From contig JAAZCH010000160.1 in NCBI GenBank assembly GCA_012513395.1, positions 1 to 6,410 on the forward strand: a DNA stretch of 6,410 nt. Direction: 5' to 3'. A program made the position numbers and the translations under genes. A model generated the notes under the pieces. The model did not search any database, was not told the DNA's origin, and was given only the letters and a program-made list of their open reading frames with translations. Position 1 is the stretch's first letter, and every line of letters starts with the position of its first letter. Positions 3,805-6,410 of this stretch are shown piece by piece. Origin of the DNA: Tissierellia bacterium (lineage in GTDB: Bacteria; Bacillota_A; Clostridia; Tissierellales; Peptoniphilaceae).

Positions 3805-5154
3805 ATGAAAAATTTGAAGAAGAAGTTAGTAGCGTTGTTGCTGGTTATGGCGATTATTTTACCAGTAATTCCAGTTTTGGCAGAAAGTGTTCCTATGGAG
3901 GGACCAAAAATCAGTCCTTGGGCTATGGGTGATATTACAGATAGCCAATTCATCGGAATTATGGAAATTTCCCAAGAGACATTGGCGAAGGATTATACAA
4001 AGCCAGCGACCCAAGATGAATTAAAAAAACTCAAGGAGCAATTTGAAATCAAATTATCTTCGACTGGAATGGAATCTAAGAATGAATTTAAAGAAGAAAA
4101 AGTTGATGAGAAATTGACTAGGGGGAAAGTTCTTCTGGATATTTATAATATCTTAGGCAAATACGATAAAAATATTTCTGGTGAAACAGAACCTATAAAA
4201 TATTTGGCGGAGAATAAAATACTTCGAGGAAAAGGAACGGATTATAATCTAGATGATGAAGTCACGTTGGAAGAGGCCTTTGTATTTTATGTGAGAGCTA
4301 TTAAAAAGTTTTATGCAGACAATGACTTGGGCGGCAAGGGAGTTTTCTACAAAATTGAAAACAAGGGAAATACAGTTTATTTATTCGGCTCCATTCATCT
4401 AGGAGATTATAAAATGTATCCCATAAACGCAAGTAGGATGAATGCATTTGAGGAAGCTGATGAACTTTTTGTAGAACTCAATACACAAGATTCGAAAATG
4501 ATTCAAGAAGTTCAAGGTATGCAATTTAGAACCGATGGCAAAAAATTAAAAGATGAATTAGGCGAAGAATTGTATAAAGAGTATCAAGAAATCGCCACTA
4601 GTTTAGGAATGGAAGAAAGTATGTATGAAAATCTAGATGGTTGGGCGGTGTTAAATCAACTATTAATGATACCGACACTTACGCAAAATCCAATTTCTCC
4701 CATAATAGGAATAGACAATTATCTAATAACTTTGGCAAACCTATCGGGGAAATCCATAATATCTCTAGAGACTGTGGAAACCCAAAAAGAAACTTTAAAG
4801 AAATTCTATGGAGATAACGAAGACGCCCTTTTAGAAAATATTAAAGAAGCAATAGAGATTATTAAATCAGAAGAAAAAATGGCGGAATCATTAAAAGGGG
4901 TAGATAATCTAATTAACATTTGGAATGAAGGAAATGAAAAAGCGTTGGGAACCATGTTTGAAGAAGACGAAAGTGCAAAAATTTTGACTTCAGCACGGGA
5001 TCCTGAGATGGCGAAGAAGATTATAGATCTTTTGGAATCAAAAGATAAAAAAACCTCCTTTGTTCTAGTGGGAGCAGGACACTACGCACCGAATGGCTCA
5101 GTTGTAGATATAATCGAAAAAGCTGGATATATTGTAGAAAATTTAAATAAATAA
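3805..5154 (+). CDS. Secreted TraB/PrgY/GumN-family protein with SLH-like N-terminal region
   Basis: 449 residues. Residues 1-26 are a Sec signal peptide: basic MKNLKKK, a hydrophobic core and likely cleavage after PVLA. Residues ~36-170 look like one or two divergent S-layer-homology or surface modules (ISPWAMGDITDSQFIGI, then KYLAENKILRGKG and DEVTLEEAFVFYVRAI). The TraB/GumN domain follows from ~176: VYLFGSIHLGDYKMYP (191-206), ADELFVELN (218-226), GID (302-304), SLETVETQ (320-327) and a C-terminal LVGAGHYAPNGSVVDIIEKAGY. The two G-x-x-H motifs, GSIH (195-198) and GAGH (423-426), plus the conserved acidic residues match the putative metal-dependent protease fold of the Tiki/TraB group. It would act outside the membrane, possibly held at the wall. 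It is the last gene of the XRE-controlled operon. Activity and target are unknown. Confidence 0.88.
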   Translation: MKNLKKKLVALLLVMAIILPVIPVLAESVPMEGPKISPWAMGDITDSQFIGIMEISQETLAKDYTKPATQDELKKLKEQFEIKLSSTGMESKNEFKEEKVDEKLTRGKVLLDIYNILGKYDKNISGETEPIKYLAENKILRGKGTDYNLDDEVTLEEAFVFYVRAIKKFYADNDLGGKGVFYKIENKGNTVYLFGSIHLGDYKMYPINASRMNAFEEADELFVELNTQDSKMIQEVQGMQFRTDGKKLKDELGEELYKEYQEIATSLGMEESMYENLDGWAVLNQLLMIPTLTQNPISPIIGIDNYLITLANLSGKSIISLETVETQKETLKKFYGDNEDALLENIKEAIEIIKSEEKMAESLKGVDNLINIWNEGNEKALGTMFEEDESAKILTSARDPEMAKKIIDLLESKDKKTSFVLVGAGHYAPNGSVVDIIEKAGYIVENLNK

Positions 5155-5264
5155 AATTGGGACAGTGAAGATTGTAGAGTTTAAATTTGACTACGTCTTT
5201 GTTTAAAAACTGGATATTTTAGAATAGCTAAAGTAAATAATTATTGATATGGAAATTAAAAATC

Positions 5265-5304
5265 GTCAGGGACTTTCAATTGGAAAATCCCTGACAATTT
5301 TATT
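5265..5304. terminator. Bidirectional intrinsic terminator between convergent genes
   Basis: GTCAGGGA (5265-5272) pairs with TCCCTGAC (5288-5295). A second helix TTTC/GAAA (5274-5277 with 5283-5286) lies inside one C-A mismatch, closing a 5-nt loop. AATTTTATTT follows on the plus strand, and the left flank ATTAAAAATC supplies a T run on the minus strand. It therefore can stop both the TraB transcript, after a ~110-nt 3' untranslated stretch, and the opposing amidohydrolase transcript. Elsewhere between the TraB stop and the amidohydrolase stop I see no gene. Confidence 0.82.
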
Positions 5305-5340
5305 TATTTCTGAATTTGTATTTTTGTAAATTATTGATAC

Positions 5341-5387
5341 TGCATAGTGAGTGAAAGTATGCAACTTTAAGTGGCATACAATGCCAC
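5341..5387. other. Two adjacent small hairpins just beyond the amidohydrolase stop
   Basis: TGCATA/TATGCA (5341-5346 with 5358-5363) and a tight 7-bp hairpin GTGGCAT-ACA-ATGCCAC (5371-5387). GTATGC (5357-5362) can instead pair with GCATAC (5374-5379), so the two hairpins compete with a third fold. On the minus strand they lie directly after the stop codon of the amidohydrolase without a strong T run, so they may be a 3'-end structure rather than a terminator. Confidence 0.4.
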
Positions 5388-5398
5388 GTCTACAATAT

Positions 5399-6410
5399 TT
5401 ATTTAAATCTTTTCCCAATTTTGCCCCAAGTTTCCAAATATTCTTCTTTGGTATAGAGAGGTTTGAACTCGTCTACTACTTTTTTAGCTACGCTCGCATC
5501 GTCGTATAGAAGGTCGATTATTGAAAGAGTTAGAACTTTTGCAGCTCCTAAATATGCTATATCCCTATCCACCATCTCGTAAGTTTCTGAGTGGAAGTCG
5601 CCCTTTACTCCGCCTATGCTAGCTTGGATTGTGGGTAATATACTTGCGACATCGCCTACATCAGAACTTCCAGTGAAGTGACCTGCATCTTTAACAACGT
5701 GGTCTTCTCCAAATATTAAAACTTCGTTTTCGTAAACTACGTCTACTAGATTTCTATCTGGTTTGTCTGGAAGATATCCTGGCATGGTTTTGATTTCTAC
5801 TTCAGCACCCATTGCCATAGCTCCAGCTTTCCAAGAACGAGTTACTTTTTCAGCCGCGTCTAGAATTCCTTCCACATTGGAACCTCTTACGTAAGTTTCC
5901 ACTCTTACATCAGCTGGAACTGTATTTACCAAATCTCCACCTTTTGTAATTATAGGATGAACTCTGATGTAATCAGTTTCTTTGAAGGTATCTCTTTGGG
6001 CATTGATTGCAGCTAGGGCAATATTTGCAGCATTAAGTGCGTTTATACCCTTGTGAGGTGCGCCCCCTGCGTGGGATTCTTTTCCGATGAAGTGAATTTC
6101 TTGTCCAATAAATCCGTTGTTAGTGGAAGCTGCGGTAGCTTTTATTTGGTCATTTCCTTCATTTTCAGATGAGAATGTGTGCTGCATCAAGTTCATATCG
6201 ATGTCGTCAAAAACTCCAAGGCGAATAAATTCTTGCTTTCCACCTAGAAATTGAATTTTACCTTCTTTGATAAGTTCATTTCTAAAAGCCAGCTCAACAT
6301 ATTCTTCAGCAGGTACAGCTAAAAGGCTCACATCTCCTGCAAGATCAGCCATAATATCTGTATCTTTAAGTGCGTAAAGCACTCCCATAAGCCCAGCTAT
6401 CATAGCGTTG
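5399..6410 (-). CDS. M20D-family amidohydrolase (AbgB-like), N-terminus cut by window edge
   Basis: A cytoplasmic metal-dependent hydrolase of the M20D group, which cleaves N-acyl or p-aminobenzoyl-glutamate-type amides. The frame runs through the right edge (codons for N-A precede M at 6401-6403, as in the family's GHNAMIAG stretch), so that Met is internal and the first metal ligands lie outside. From that Met, seen in order are: AVPAEEYVEL (29-38) with the paired glutamates used for metal binding and catalysis; GGKQEFIRLGVFDDIDMNLMQHT; the lid or dimerisation domain opening with GKESHAGGAPHKGINALNAAN; GGDLVNTVPADVRVETYVRG; GSSDVGDVASILPTIQ; and GDFHSETYEM, holding the C-terminal histidine ligand. 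The end, GKIGKRFK, is followed by TAA (5399-5401 complement). It is convergent with the TraB operon and not functionally linked to it by anything visible. The exact substrate is unknown. Confidence 0.9.
   Translation of the reverse strand, partial: NAMIAGLMGVLYALKDTDIMADLAGDVSLLAVPAEEYVELAFRNELIKEGKIQFLGGKQEFIRLGVFDDIDMNLMQHTFSSENEGNDQIKATAASTNNGFIGQEIHFIGKESHAGGAPHKGINALNAANIALAAINAQRDTFKETDYIRVHPIITKGGDLVNTVPADVRVETYVRGSNVEGILDAAEKVTRSWKAGAMAMGAEVEIKTMPGYLPDKPDRNLVDVVYENEVLIFGEDHVVKDAGHFTGSSDVGDVASILPTIQASIGGVKGDFHSETYEMVDRDIAYLGAAKVLTLSIIDLLYDDASVAKKVVDEFKPLYTKEEYLETWGKIGKRFK

Noticed and set aside
5187..5220. TTGACT followed by TATTTT as a promoter after the TraB gene
   Set aside because: The spacing is about 22 bases and no gene follows on the plus strand.
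5244..5259. TTGAT-containing stretch as an FNR-type site for the fusion protein
   Set aside because: The second half-site is not a match and it lies in a convergent gap with no promoter to control.

Overview
The window is AT-rich DNA with strong AGGAGG-type ribosome sites, TTG/ATG starts, T-tailed hairpin terminators and genes typical of low-GC fermenters (pyruvate formate-lyase, TraB/GumN, M20 amidohydrolase). This suggests an anaerobic Bacillota, most likely a clostridial or Tissierellia-type organism. The genus cannot be fixed from the sequence, and the placement is inference.

Left part (1-1898): the 3' end of pflB, including the glycyl-radical motif, is followed by a hairpin with a T tail and then by the pyruvate formate-lyase activase gene. 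The activase gene is the standout. Its ordinary ~245-residue radical-SAM activase is continued in one uninterrupted frame by a complete Crp/Fnr-type regulator (effector-binding roll, dimer helix, FNR-like helix-turn-helix), giving a 505-residue fusion. One polypeptide would both switch on the fermentative enzyme and act as an anaerobic-type transcription factor.

Middle intergenic region (1899-2162): a 165-nt nested palindrome with an 18-bp perfect inner stem, bounded by an 18-bp sequence present twice, looks like a dispersed non-coding repeat or MITE-like element. It is followed by a second, smaller hairpin in the leader of a single-domain cupin gene (2163-2696), which ends at a strong terminator.

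Right-centre operon (about 2752-5300): a textbook TTGACA-17-TATAAT promoter is overlapped by two identical-format palindromic operators (TGACAA-N6-TTGTCA). They precede a small XRE-family repressor, suggesting autoregulation. The repressor gene overlaps a DUF3169-like membrane protein gene that is split by an in-frame TAA codon. Fourteen bases after that comes a secreted TraB/GumN-family protein with an SLH-like N-terminal region. A hairpin with A/T tracts on both sides ends this operon and probably also the convergent gene.

Right end (5399-6410, minus strand): the C-terminal part of an M20D-type amidohydrolase (AbgB-like), cut by the window edge.
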